The notes beneath the pieces are model-generated. The model was not told the origin of the DNA. It searched no databases and worked only from the letters and a program-made list of their open reading frames with translations. A stretch of 64,000 nucleotides of DNA from Pelecanus crispus (Eukaryota > Chordata > Aves > Pelecaniformes > Pelecanidae), in contig NC_134643.1 of NCBI RefSeq assembly GCF_030463565.1, positions 76,877,721 to 76,941,720 of the forward strand, in the 5' to 3' direction. Of the stretch, positions 27,701-42,700 are shown piece after piece (the stretch's first letter is position 1; each line of letters begins with the position of its first letter). The translations under genes and the position numbers were made by a program.

Positions 27701-30700
27701 GTCTGGTGGCATACTTTAACTTCAGGGAGCATAAAAAAAAAGAAGTGCTTAAAACTGAAACAGTTCCTGGTGCCGTAGAACTAGAGAACTGATCCGAAGA
27801 TGATCTGATATCTCTGTGCAGAGCAAATGCGTGTACACTGTAGCATCACAAGTCCTCTGTGTCCTCTCCTCTCACCTCTCTAATCAGTGCAGCACAGCAT
27901 CAGGATTTTCAAAAAGTCTAAATTAGATCCACCTTTCTCAATCTTTTCCTGGTTTTGTTACTGGAACAGGGAGACTTCTGACTTGATAACCTGTGTTGCG
28001 GACCTGCAGTACAACAACCGGAAGCTTCAGGAAGAGAACAACAAGCTGAAGGTCACACTGGAAGCTGTGGATGAGACCAACAATAAGCTATTGGCAGATA
28101 ATGAGGATCTACGGCAACAAATAAAAAGGTGGGAGACCCTGATGGCACCAGGTCTCTAGTGTAATGGCCATGGGCAGACCTATCTTCTCCAAAGTGGTCT
28201 GCCCTTGCTTTATGCTTTTAGCCTCACCAGTGCTTCATGGCAGCAACTTTCTTGACTTAATGTATTATCTGTAAGGTTTAACCCTCTTGCCTGATTTTTC
28301 TGCTCTGTACCTCCTGGTTCTTTATAAAATCAGTCATTCATCTTATAGCCTGGCTCTTGCAGCATGAGGTGCTGTGGGTGCACACAGGCAAAATCTTAGC
28401 GTAAAGCAAATTCAAACAAACAAAACAAATTACAACAACAAAAAAAGGCTTAATATTACCAAGAGAACGGCCAAGCACTGGAAGGCTTCCAGTCCTAGAC
28501 CACACACTTGTGCCAAGCAGAGGGGAAATAAGCATGTAAGAGTTATTTTGCTAGTCCCTTGAGGAACTAAAGTGAGTTGTCTCACTGGCTTAGTATTGCT
28601 GCAGCCTGGGGACCCATCAATGCCATGAATATGAGCCTATTTTTACAGTGAGTTCATAATGCTCATCTGACCCAAGTCATTCAAATGTGATATAGTTATG
28701 TCAACTGCCAAACCATTCCCAGTATCTTCTGGAGAGATTAAGGCAAGAGTCCTGCAGCGTAGCTGGGATGGGATGTGTGCCCTCTTGTTGGACCACATGC
28801 TTTGGGGTGCTCTGCAGCCTATAGCTAACCAGGAAAGGGCCCTGCCCCATTAGTTAAATACACATTGTTTGAGGTATCAGATCAAGATAAGAAAATGATG
28901 CAGAGCTTATCCTTGAAAACCAAACTGAAATGGTTTCCATAACTGCTAACAATGAAGTATTGTAAAGATGAGTTTATGTGCTCAGGGAACCCGGTATGTT
29001 TGACTGTAGCAAGCTAGATTTTTAGGTGGATGCAAACAAAAGCATGCTATCTTGGATGCTATGTTTGCCTGGAGTTTCACCCCTTACTGTGAGAACGGAA
29101 GGGGTTGATAAATAGAGTGTAAGTCCATGAGCCTTTACTTACTGGATAAAAATGATGGGCTTAAACTTGATTGTTATTCTTCTGTTAAGTATCTGTGCCA
29201 AAGAATAAGTCTCTGGTGGCTTCTAAAAATACTGTTCTTGGTATTTCAAGCCTATCTAATGACCAACAGTAACTCGCTAAAGTTTCTTTGGATTTAATTC
29301 CCCCCACGCAGCATCCAGCATTCTGTGCTGAAAGCCAAATCACTGGAAGAAGATCTAGAAGAAGCAAAAAACAACCTGAACCTGTCAGAAGAGAAGAGAC
29401 AGCTGATTCTCTGCCAGAAAAAACAGCTAGTAGGTGCTCTTGTTTCTTAGCTTACATTGTACAGCATCTCGTACCTTGCTGTAACAATGGCATGACTGCT
29501 CAGACTGTAAAAAATCAGCAGTATGACCTCCTCTGTACCAGTAGGTACTGAGGCTTTTTGAGGATGTTTGAAAGGTGATTTATTAGTGTTATGAAAACAT
29601 TGTGAAGTTTTTGCATGGAAGTTTCTATAAAGTATTGTCAGTTATAATGAAGAAAACAATTTAAAGGGCCAGTCTCACATACAACTGTGCTTAAAGACAA
29701 CAGCTCTCATGCTGCCATCATTGAGCCCTGTCTGCTTTGAAGTTGGTGATGTTCTGCCAGCAATTCACATGACTTTTCTAGAACCAGCAGGGACAGGAGA
29801 CTTAGTTCAGATGTCCACACAAAAGAGTCGTTTTCCAAAACACCCCTGGGTTATTGTCAGTGTCCATATGGGCTGAAAGATATGACAAGGACCTATCAGA
29901 AACCTGTCCGTTCTGGACTGGCAGCTGGAAGCCAAGGCAGCACACCTTGGCATGTCTCAAAGGGCACAAGCTGCCTACATGGGAGCATCTGAATTGCACC
30001 CCAGGTGTCTGAGTAGCAAAACCAGTGTGGCTGTAAGAGGTGTAAAGCAGCCTGGTGACAAGGCTGATGTGGCTGCAGCTTTAGCAGGTGTTGCCAGACA
30101 CCAGAGCGTAGGCTCTCCGGAGAACATATGTTTGCATCGCTGCCACGTGTGTTGTTCACACTACAGTGGCATCTCTGCATCTTTCAGTGTGGGAGTAGCT
30201 GTAAATTGGTGTTCCATAGCTCTGTGCACTGCTGATGGTGGGTACTTAGAATTCAAGAAGTTTTTCACGCCAAGCAAGAACACAAGATTTTTTGGTGCTA
30301 TCCTGCTGCAGTGTGTGTATATTTTTGTTTTGTTTTAATTTCAGATTGCATGTGTAATTCACCTTGTGAGAAGGAGATGGGGTGGGAAGAAGTATTATTA
30401 GAAGTTTTGTAGTTGTGCTTATAAGCCCCTTAATTACCATTCCCTGTGCAGTGGAGGCACCGAGTGGGATACCACTACCTTTCTTCATGTCTGATATGAA
30501 AAGTGTGTAGTGTGGCACATAGACTTTCCAGATTTGCCTTAACTCAAGCATGAACACAACTAGACTTGCTCACTCTGACCTTGAATACCTCCTTCCAATC
30601 ATCTAGTGGTCTGACTTTTAGTCTTATCTGAAATGCCTGTGTCAAACCCTTCATGAGCTGGACTAGCCTTGGCACTCCCCTTTTTGCTGTGCTCTCTGAA

Positions 30701-33700
30701 GCAAAGGAATGAAAGACCACAGCTTCATATTGGGCCCTGGATGTGTTTGTAGTCTGTTGCTTTTTGGCTTAGTTTGGCTTTGAATGTTGAACTTGACATG
30801 CTAAAACCAACTATTTTGTTGTTCTCTCTCTTCCCCTCCCTCCCCCCAACCTGATCAGGAAAAGGAAAATCAGTCTCTCATCATCAAAATTTCTTCTCTC
30901 CAGGAAGAGGTAAAATAAATCATGACTTTGCAAGTACATGTTCTTGCCTAGCTAAAAGCTCACCATTAAGAAATGAAATGTTTGTGAGACTTTGAAGCCT
31001 GACATGCTAATTAGGTTATCAAAATATCTTACATTTTACAAGGATGACTTATCATAAAACTTCATATCTTGAAGTTGCACTGTGCTTCAGATTTTCTGTT
31101 TCCTGGATAAGTAAGGATACAAAGTTGACGAAACATGGGGGACAGGGACAAACAGCTTTTTTCCCCTCTTTTTCAACGTTTTTATAGACAAATTCCAAAT
31201 ATTTCTAGTTAACACAGCTACAAATATACTAACTTTTTATTGAAACAATCTCCATCTAACACTTTTTCATTTCATATTCACTTCTGTTTCCCTCTTTAAA
31301 ATCCAAAGGAGGTGCCCTGTATAGAGCTGTAACTCCAAAAAAAAAAAAAAAAAGCAGTAGCTGGAGGCTCCACTCGCAGATGGATCCATTGACACTGGCC
31401 AAGGACCTACAGGAGGCTCATAGGGAATATAGTTGCTTACAGCCTGTATTTTAGACTGTTTAGGATGAAATGGAGAAACAGGCTAAATCATACGTAGTAA
31501 TGAAAAGAAACACCTCATGGCAGGAATCTATTATAACAACACGATAGTCATTGTTCTTCGTGTTTTTACCATGCTCAAGATTAGTCTTTCCAAAAAGCTC
31601 TTCAGTCCAAATAGTTATTAAACTGCATCTTTCAAAAAATAATTCTCGTGCTGCAGGCCTGAATGCTTTTCTTTAGCTCTCTAGGTCTGGTAGTTCTCAT
31701 AAATCACATTTTGAAGTTTTGTCTTTTAACAGTGCTCTGAAGAAATGGGGGGAAAAGGAGCAGAAACAGTTTCAGTGGGGCAAGCACATACTATGTATGT
31801 GCATAAATGCTGGCAGTGCTTTAGAGTAGGCAGTAGCTTGGGGGTGGAGATGTCATTTTGCCTAGTTTCTTCAAGAGGAAGCTGTCAAACCATTCAGCTG
31901 TGCCTAAAAACTCTGTCCTTTTCAGAATATTAGGAATAGCATGGACACCGATGGACTTCAAAAGAAGATTTTGGAGCTGTCTAAAAACACAGCAGAGCTT
32001 CAAGTAAGCATTTCAACTCTAGGAGGAACAAAAAGACAGCCTATAGTTTACTCAGGCCTAGTGAGGGAAATGTCTACCTCTGGAAGGTAGACAGCCCTGA
32101 ACCTGTCTGTAGTAAGGAACTACAGTGCAATTATAGCTTGGACAGTGCGACAGGTTTGACTAAGAAAGTTGCTGCCTGGAGGTTAAAAACTGGGCTAATA
32201 TAAATGATCCACAGTTTCATTCTTTCCTCTAACTTAAACTTTTAGGAAACCTTGTCCCCACTATTTGAGAAAATATATTAGAAAATCATGCTTTGGCTGA
32301 TGTTGCTGAAACTATTAGCCTGGACAGACAAGAGGAAATAAAGGTGCTGTGAAAGCTGAGAATGTTTTCACTTTTAACTGGGTGCAAGATTTGAACTTTG
32401 AAGCATGCCATGCAAGGTATTCAAAGAAGAATTTGATTTTTTTAAAGCAAGGAATCTTGATGCCCTTTTCGCCTTCCAAATAGGAAATAGGAACAGACTG
32501 GTATTACAGTACGTACTGATGACTGGAATTATTTTCAATCTTTTCATTTAGATCCAAGCACATATCTATGAGAGCGCTGTGGTGAGTAAAGAGGCCAGCT
32601 TGATCCAGGTTAGTTGTTTTTACTTCATTACGGTCTTGACTGAAAATACTGACTATACAATGATTTGTAAAAAAGCAAGGCAATAGCCCTCACTGTGGCA
32701 CTCTTTATTTCTACTGTTCTCGCACTACAGAACCTGATCCTATAAATGGCTTCAAAGTAGGCGAGATCTGCTTTAGGACCTGATTATGAGTCAGCATAAT
32801 TAAAGGTTTCAGGATTTTGCTTTTATTTAAAAAAAGAAAAAAACATCACAGCCTATTAAAACAAAACAAACTTGCATACTTCAGAAAAATGTACAGAAAC
32901 TTCTAAAGGCTACTTCCTTCAACAGATGGTAAATGAATGTACCTGAAGAAGATCCTTCCCTTCATTTCTTTTACTTAAATTGCTTAATTTTTGTGTCAAA
33001 CTAGAAATGGTGATTCAGAGCCCAATGAAAAAGCAAATTTGTCCTTTCTCATTATTGAGGTGTAATCACCTAGGCTTTGCTGAAGAGTGAACGTTTCTGA
33101 TGTTGTTTTAAACTTGTATTTTTGTATTTTAGAAAACAAAGACATAAGACTATATGAGGGTGTTGGCATTCTCTGGATTCCTGGATTATGCAGATAGCCT
33201 TCTTGGCTAATGGAGTTTCTGTTCTAAATCAGCTAATGAAGTATTTGACTATTAGACTGTCTGCAAAAATGAGTGCAGCTGAATTCAAACACTGACAAGA
33301 GAGAACCTAACTTCAATGTGATCCAGCTGATAATTTTGTAGCTGAGTTTTTTAATAGGTTTTTTTTTGCCAGAAGCAGCTTAAGGGTACAAATGAATTAA
33401 TTGTTTGTTTGTTTAAAAATAGCTTTCACTTTCTCTTCTTTGAATGATTCAAAGCTTTTGTTGGCCTCTGCAGTATCCTTTTATTTTAAAAAGGCTTTTT
33501 TAGTCTATTGACTGAATGGGAATTTTGAAAGCAGATTGCTAGATTGCATGTTCTTGTAGATAAAGCTGACTGGTCTGTATAATCTTGAAGAAACTGGTGT
33601 GGAAAACTGACTTTGCTTGTTGATATTAGGATCTGTGGGAAAAGAGTTTACCTGTAAGCTAAAAAACACCTCTCAGCTCTTTATCCAAAGGTAGATTGGA

Positions 33701-36700
33701 TAGGATTTGCTGGTCACTGAAAATTGTTATGGCAACCTTTCTTTTCCAGGCCTGCAGAAGGTATGTGAAGATAGAAAATGCTTTAATTTTTTTTTCCTTT
33801 TAAACCTTCAGCATGATACATCAGTTGTCTTTGCCAGGGCTGGAAACCTGGTTCTATAACCTCACTTTTCGTGCTTAGCTTTCTGTGTATTTCATCTCTT
33901 TCAAAAACCTCAACTATTTTTAAAGAGGAAGAGTAGGAAGAAGTCATAAAAGGGGTGAGAGGACCAGAACTCCTACTTGAAGTTCCTGTTTTCTCTAAGA
34001 AATGCTGTGCTTGTCTGTGCAGTGTCTTCTATTGTAATGGCATAACGTGACTGAAGCCATTGCTAGTTTGTGAGGCTAAGCAAGCAACTACTTCTACTAA
34101 CTCCTCAGTTGTACCATGAGGGTTGTATGTTCTCCATCAGCCCTTCCATTAGGTGGTGTTTAATCTGCAGAGCCCTACACTCTATGCCTTTAATCATGAA
34201 AAATAATGAAAGTAAACTCGGAATGTTGCACCTTGTTTTAAGGGTCAGATGGGATTAAAACTTGTGCCAGGCATAATATAGCCCAGGTTTTCAGCAAAAA
34301 ATAGAGTGCTTATGTCTAGTTTAATCTGCTACTGCTAGTATGGAAACCAGGTAAGTAATAAATTAGAAAAAACTCTTTCCAGATGCTCTGTTTTGTCTCC
34401 TTAATTTCAGGAGTTACATAGGAAAGGTCTTCTGAGTGCTTTCTGTTAGCCAATATGTAAGGTAATTGACTGTATTCTTTTAAGTTTGCAACTATTTTTA
34501 TGTTATGTAATTAGGTTGCTGCTCAAACCTAAATCATACAGCTTACTGCTGTGATGTAGGATTGAGTATAGTGTTACTTTGGTTACAAAGCATCATAGCC
34601 ATAAGTATTACAAATGTGCTTCAATGTGATAGTTGTTGGGTTGTGTGCTTAAAAGGTTCTTTTCTCCACAATCTCTGCAGAAGGAGCAGGACATCAAAGA
34701 ACTGAAGTTAACTGTTGTGGAATGTTCCTCAATAATAGAGGTATGGCACCAAGTTTAGTATTTGACTATGTGAGGGGAAAGCATGCAGATCCTATTCTTA
34801 TTCTGCATGACAAACTAGCATTCTAACCAGGTCTGATATTATGTTTTAGACTTTGCGAGCAGAAAAAAATAAGCTATTGGAGAACATGCAACACATGCAG
34901 CAAGAGCTGATCTCGTGAGTATTGTGAACACGTCCCAGGAAATGCAGTTCATCAAAAGTCAAAAAGGGCTGATACATAGTTTCTTTTTTTCTGCTTCTTT
35001 TAGAAATGGGTTGAGTTTCCCATTGTTGTGTAAATTTAACAGTAATATTCCTGAAGGGATGAATTCACTGCACTGTGAGCTGGAACTTGCTCAGTCTTCT
35101 GAGGTATGACTCAAATCTTTATTGAATCTCATCCCAGTTGTCTTGCATCAGTAAAGGAAGAACAAAGCTCATTCCCTGTAGATCATTAGATAACTGTGGA
35201 ATTCGAAGCCATTAATTCTAGCATGCAAGTGTAGAATGTGAAGATTATGATACTGTCCCAAGTACATTGGAGAAAGTCCAAAGAAAAGCAAACAAAACAC
35301 TCTCAGATCTAAAAAAAAATGAGACCTAGAAAGTAAATCTGGAAGAGCTAGGGTCATGCATTTAGCTGGCAGAAGAACAGACTGATAGGAGAAGATACAA
35401 GTTTTCAAATATATAAAGGCTATTATGCTGAAGAAAGTAACAGTCTTTTTCTTCTTGTACTGCCTACGCTGGAGACAAACAAGGGTTTTCAATTGCAGGA
35501 GGGGAGACCTCTTTTTCCTTGAGGTCTAACGTAGTGAAAAATAAAATTAAGCATTAGAGTAAGCATCTTGACAAGATTGTAGAGTCTTCCTCTATTTTTT
35601 TTTTTCTTTAGAAACTCTGATAAGCATCTGTCTGTAGGTACCATTCCCTTGCCCCTCAGCAGGTACAATGGAGACTAATCTTTAGAAATCCTGTCCAGCT
35701 CTTTTATTCTGAGATCTTTGGATAGTGACTCAGAGGAGGACAGGAGAGGCATCCTTCTGACGAGTCTGGGTCTGGCACAGGCTGGCAAAATTTTAGTACT
35801 GTAATTAAGCCTGTTGGTTTGGAGTTGTAATGTCCCCTGTGTCCTCTGCAGAACACCCAGCAGGTGGTTTGGTGACTTTTAGGAACTACACTTTTGATCA
35901 GACACGCTTCACATAACGTTGGAATTTTGGTCTCTAATTTACTGCTCTCGTAGCTTCCCAGCAGTCCAATAAAGAATGACTGGAAAAAAACAATCTACGT
36001 GTATATTATGGTTTTGGTTCAGATTTCTATCTGAGCTATTCTGTGCCTGTTTCCCTAAAGACATTCCATGGAGTCCCATCCTTCCTTACAGTGCTGTCTT
36101 CCTTTCAGATGCAAGCTGTGCAGCAGAGCTGGTAACAAATATATGCTATTGTAGTGATTTTTTTCTTGTAAGGCTTCACTGTGCTGCTACTTGCTTTTCT
36201 ATGGGGCGCATTTGCAAAGAGTTAGCATTTGCAACAGAAAAGAAATCTACTAATGGACTAAAACTACAGGCCCAGAATGAGAGGTGTACTTGGCTAGGTA
36301 GCTCTGTTTCAAAAGTAACGTATTGTCCCCTGCTGCAGCTCCCCACAGCCACAGTAAGTCACTGTGTTTACCTCTCAAATTCTGTAATGAGACACAATTC
36401 CACCAAATCACCTGTAAAGCAAGGAAGGGCTCTGCTTATGCATCACTTGGTAAAGCCTTTTTTGAATAAAGGTAACTAACTATTGACTTCCTCTTGCCTA
36501 CTCCTGACATGAAAATTTACATTGGATCACTCAGCAGCTTGGCTGGCCTGCTTTTTTTTAAATCCCCGTGACATGATGGTTTTGAAGAGCTTTTACAAGC
36601 TTCAAGTTTCAGTAGCTCTGACCTTCTGGTAAATATGATGCAGAGATACTTCAGAAAAGTCTAAATGTCACTGATGCTGTTTTGTAATAAGGAGATGTCA

Positions 36701-39700
36701 AAATAAGCTAGCTGGCTCTTCCATGTCTTCAAAGATTACCAAGACTGAATGGACGTCCATGGATGAAACACTGGACCGTGAAGTGCTGTTTTTACTTCAG
36801 GGACCTGAATATGCGGGAGAAAAATTTAAGACTATCATGCAAAACCTGGTCAGTGGCAGAGCTTATGTGAATAAGGATGTGGTCTTCTATCAGCCTTTTA
36901 ATTAACATTTCTCCAAGCATTGATAATCAGATCTTGTTTACTCCTTTTGAAAAAATAAGAATAACTTGTTTGGGGGTAGAGATGGGGGCATACTTACTCT
37001 AACAATATCACTTGTCTCCAACTCTAACACTGTAACTTATAACCTGGCTATATTCTGGGCAGCATTGTGTCAGACGAGTACTAGAAATGCCAGGGTTTGA
37101 TTTCCCCCCCTCCTTCTCCTCCCCAGCAAGATGAAGCCTCTGAAGCAGAGGAGCTTGTCATGACTTCTTTACAATGGGTAAAAGATCCCGATGTGAATAT
37201 GCAACAGGCTTGGGAAAGAAAACTTGTGGTAAGTGACTGTTCCTCTGAAGCTATTTGGTAAAATAGTGGGGCTGTGCAAAAACTTAAGGTGGGTATCTTA
37301 CTGCTGCATGCTATGTATATTAATTACTTGAGATCATGGCAGCCCATTTGGGGGTCAGAGATGGCTGTATGGAGAGAAATATCTTTTGTAACTTTTTTCT
37401 TTTGAGGAGGAAGGGGATGATTGCTTTTCACTTAAACATTGTGCTTTTCCTGACTTGTCTGGTGTGAGATTTGACTTTGTTAAAAGTATGATTGAAGGAA
37501 AGGGTAGGTAAAGCAAGTCGATTTGAAGAGGAAAATGAGGTCGGATGAAAACACTCTATTGTGTGAGCTATGAAGACTTTCTGCCCACTGCATGTTTCTG
37601 TGTGCCTCAAGCACCTATTCCCCAGGTGCTCTGAATCTGACTCACCACCAAGAGGAGGGGGGAGGTGGCTTTATAAGCAGATTTCCAAATCAAAACCTTC
37701 ATAAGGTTTGCTTTCTTTTGAAAGGCAAAGTGTTCTGCTTTTGCTGGACACAATCCACAGGAAAAGTTTCTACCAAAATGTATTTTACAACTTAATCTTG
37801 CATAATGTATTTTTACTATTCCTCATACCTCTTGTGAGGCTTGAAAGTAAAGACTTTTGCTCAAGGTAACTGGCAAAAATAACTTCCCCATGTGGTAGCA
37901 GCAGTCTGTGGGCACAGCTCAACTCTCTTGCTCTTGTTCCCTCCTCTCTTCCCATGTAACAGCATGGTTTCTGAAATTTTCATCTTGCTGCATGTAGCTT
38001 TTTCTCTATCCTGCTCTGTCTTACTAATCTGTTGATAGGAACAGTGCCACAGAAAACTCCACCAAACTGTATACTAATGCTGTCTTTCAGCTCCTTAATA
38101 GATACAAAAACCTCAATTCATCCCACTTGGGTAACAGCAAGTGGCACCACAGTACATGCTGCTTTAATCTGTTAACTTCTAAGGAGAAAGCTACACTTCT
38201 TTTCCTCTAGTGCTACAAAATGTTGTAGCTGGCCCTCTTCATCTTTCCTGGCCAGGCAGGAGCAATCATTAGAGCCATCCAGTCCTGCAGCCAGCTTTTT
38301 TATTTTTTTTTTCTTTTTATGTAAATCCTGAAAGCTTCCCCTTGGAGAAGGTGCAGGCATCTCAGTCCCTTCACCCTGGTGTGACTTTGGGTAGACTCTA
38401 GGAAACTGACTTGTGCGTTGCTGTAACTTTTTGATCTTGACTAAAAATTTCTTCCTCCAAAGCTGTCACAGCTGAAAAATGCTTGTTAACTTACCATTCA
38501 TGTTGGGATCATATTCCTGTTAAACATGTGAAGCTAAAAACTTTCGGTGTGGGTGTTGGAGTTGATCATGGCAAATGAATCCTATTCTGGCTCCTAGAGA
38601 GCAATGCATTTGGAAACTAAGCTAACAGAGGATGAAGAAAGAACAAGTTTCTGTAAAAATAAAAGGTCCCGTCCTTCTGGGACCCATGGGGATGGGAAGT
38701 GACTTCATGTCAAACGCATTGTCTTCACCTAGCTAAAACAAGCCAGATATGCGGGAAATACGGTAGATGGAGCTGAACAACAGTAAATCCAAAAAAAGAA
38801 AGATTCAAAGTAGCTTCTTCCACCCTTAGAGAAAGCTTTTGTAGAAAAATGAATTAAATCTTGGATCATGCACTATCGCTTGAAGCCTAAACACTTCCCC
38901 ACCATTTTCTGTGAAATATATGTTTTGCTGGGTTTTAGTATCTGTCAGTAAGTTTTAAAGTATAATATACGTAAAGTAAATTTTAAGTGTGCCTGTGTGT
39001 TTGTGTGCATATACATATATTTAAGCATATATAGATGGTGACAGTAAAAACTTTTTCACCCTTCTCCTGCTGGAAGATAAGACTGTGAAACACATGCCCT
39101 GATAAGCCTATACCGCTTATGTGTCAAAACCATGCTATTTCTAAGAGCAAGTGCTGCCTGTTCCTTGTCTGAGAAGTTGATCTGAAGATCCTGAAGGATG
39201 CGTGGGCATTTACACATGGTCACGCCCCGTGTCATCCCAGTAAACCTATCCAGCAAAATTGTTCAGGCTCTCTTTTTTACCTACTTGCAAGTTAGAGTCT
39301 AAAGTTGTTCATGAGCTTCAAACAAAAAAGGGTAGCACATCAAGTACCATGCTACCAAAAAAAAAAGGTAATGTGGCTTATATTTGTAGGATTAATGTTT
39401 TCCCCTTGGAACTAATATAAAATCCCAGAAATATGAACCTCATTCTTACCTGACCTCTGTTTGACTCTCATTAAGCATTCTTTAAAAGATGAGGACTCTA
39501 TTCTGTATGTTCAGTTGAACAAGGTCAGAGAAAGAGGACTGGATTCTTCTTTCTCAGTAGTTTATACTGCAAGTCACTGTTCAGAGAAATACAGAGGATG
39601 TAATGTTACTTAACACTTCATTTTTACCATCTTCCCCTTTTGCTTCCTACAAATCAGAGGTAAAACTGAAGGCCTTTGCCACAGGGGTCATCCATTGGAT

Positions 39701-42700
39701 TATTTCATCTGCTAGGCATGTGACAAACTGAAATATGGATTTATTGGTGGTGGGTGGTTTGGTGTTGTTTTTTTTTATTTTATTTTGCTGTAATACAAAC
39801 TCAAATTGGTGCCAGTGGACTTAGTTGTACTTTGAGGAAAGGGTCATAGAAGTCTAAATCGCCAATTTTAGGGCTTCTAGTGAGATGGTCATTATTAAAA
39901 CTTCCCCTTATGAAATATGTTTTTTGTTGCTGTATCTGGGCATCTTGTGATGGAGGCTTTCTAGGGTAAGTTGTAAAGACTCCGTCATGCACCATATAAC
40001 CTTCTGCTATACCTACCATAAATACTTGCTAACCATATATGTGTTTTACAAGGGATAAAGAGGAAGAGGACTATCTGTGTACTCTAGATCTGCCCAGAAA
40101 GAAAGGCTGAGCAGTGGCTTTTGACTTAGAAGTAACCTTTTGAAAAAAGTGGGAGCCATTTGTCAAATTAAACTACCATATGGAAGGCTTATGTTTTCTT
40201 GTGCAAACCGTTATGCATTGCTCCATCTTAAAAAAAGTCTTAAAGTATTAGCATGCGGCAGGAGTCTAGCCTGTCTGTCCCCACATCCTGTCAGATTCAG
40301 GAGTTAGAAGGCACAGGTTTGAAGTTTAGATAACTTTGTTAACCTATTAGACTGCACAAAAAGCTGTTTTGTACAAAACAAATACCTATTTCTCCTTTAG
40401 AATCTCTTCCTTATTAAACTGTATTTTTCCCCATGTGTGTCTCTCTCTCCCCCCTCTTCCCCAACTAGATGCTGTGTGAGTAGACTACAGCATATTGTCA
40501 ATCATCCACCTTCTTTATTGCTGATAATGTTGGATGTAGGTGATGATACTAAATGGTGGAGCAGGGAAATCAATTCCCATCATGTAAATTGGGTCTCTGG
40601 TTTACTCTCTGGCTCTGCTCCTCATCTAACCACATGGCAACTCAGTTTCAAAACTCCCCAGGTTCTCAAGCAAGAACTAGGAGAAAAAAGACACCTTTGG
40701 ATCCAGAAACTTCATCTCTTGGAAAAGTACAAAGAATGTCTAGATAAGGATTTTATTCAAATGGCAAGCAACCTGAGGAGAACCAAGACAGAGCAACTTC
40801 ACCTAAGGAAAGAGCTCTCTGCCAGGTACCCCTTCAGAAAGTGTGTGTCTCTTTTGGGTTTTTTTTTTTGTTGGTTGCTAAGCTGTTTGGTGGGGTTTTT
40901 TTTGGTTTTGGGTTGGGTTTTTTGGCTTGTGGAACAAAGTTTACTGAATTCCGAAGACTTTTTTCACAGAAGAAATTATCTGCTGTTTTAGAGAATGGAT
41001 CTGGTTTTAGCATAACGTTACACTATGTGGGAGTTAAGGTTTGTGTATGAAGTAACATATGATCTTGGAGATGTCTTTGAAAACACCAGGGAGACCACAG
41101 ACTGAGCAGTTAAAGAAAGAGGGCACTGCCTATCTAGCAGGTGCAACCATTAAATAAACTGCTGGTTTTTTGTGAAGCAGAAGACCTGTAAAACATATGC
41201 CTGCAGGTTTTATTGCTTTAGGACACAATTGCTAGTCCCAGATCATATAATGTCTCAGTTTCTCAAGGGTTTAGCTTCAATGAGTTGTCTCATTAAATAT
41301 GAAAATGTAACTTTTAAATTTAAGTTTACTGGCACATGGTTCCTGCTATGAGTTTTGATGTTACAAATATGGCAGCAAAAGACAGCAGGTGTAAACAACT
41401 GCCTGCCTGCCCGCCCTCCCTCCTCTCCTCAGACATTCAGGAAAGGAGCTAGTCAAGTGTTTTTTGCCAGAACAACTAATCTGAATTTGTTGTCTTTGTG
41501 GAACCCAGGCTTACTCATAGTGTCAGCCTTCTGCTGTCCTACGCTAAATGTAAATTTTTGCGTGCATGCCTTCACCTGGGTTTGGGGTGTAAGCAGCTTC
41601 CTAGGGCTTTGCATCCCTGAGAGCTAATGCAGAGCCGTCATACTGCACTTCTGCTTGACTTATCTTCCACTTAATACTGTTAATGTAGACCTCCCACGTG
41701 CTCTCCCTTCACTCAGAAAAGAGCTGATAAAAATACTGATGGCTTGGTTTCTTAAAGCTGCCTCTCTGTATCAAAATTGTTTGTGGTGGTAGCAACAAGA
41801 GGAAAAAATTATATATATATATATGAAGGTGAGTTAGAGAAGAAATGGGCAAAGTGTTTCTGCAGTGGAAAAGAAGGGGTTCCTTGAAAGCCATCACCTT
41901 CAGCACTGGTTCTGATGGCATCTGCTTGCTGTCAAGTGAAATACACAGCTTCACCAGGTTAATTTCCCAGTGTTTCAGAAGGTATCTACAGTAATAGCTC
42001 CAGGGTATCTTTCCTAGAATGATTGACTCTGTAACAGATTACTATTTCTCCCAAACCATGAGACAATGCATTCTTTTGACCAAATTGCAAAAGCTTGCCC
42101 CACTAAGCACTTGCTCTTTAAGAGTTCTCTGGATATTCCACAAACTTTCACTACGGTACCCAGGTGGCTGGGGCTGGCACAGCCATTGCACTGTTCAGCT
42201 GGGGAGAAACCAGGGAAAACCTCCATCCCCTTCCTAATTCTGGAGCTGCTATAGAAAAGCCTTGTCTGCCTACTGTTTGAGTTGTGCTTTGCAAGAACGA
42301 TGGTGCTGGATCCTGGGCAGCTGTAAAATGTAAGAGCCGAATGTAGTTCTTGATGCATGTCTCAACAATTAGCATGTGTCATCTCCCAGGCATGCCTGCT
42401 CTAAAATGTCAGTAACGGATTGTGGTTTGCGATCTCTCACCCTGCAGGCAACATGAGATAGAAACTGTCAAACAGTTACAAGAAGAAACTGCTGGCCAGG
42501 CAGAAGCCCTTGGTTTAGAGCTGCAAAAAGCTACAAAGCAGCTTGAGGATGCCAGCAAACAGGTAAGGGACATTCTAGTTCCTTCTATGCAGAAAACAAA
42601 CAAGCAGAGGCAAAAGGCTGTGTACAATGCATCGCTGCTCTTGGGAAAGGAAATCGCATGTTCAGAATGGAGTGCCTTATTGCAAAAGTGGAACCAGCAG

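Noticed and set aside
35976-36479. 167-codon plus-strand open frame in an IRAG2 intron
   Set aside because: Not phase-compatible with both neighbouring exons, contains no family similarity, and has no convincing acceptor and donor pair.
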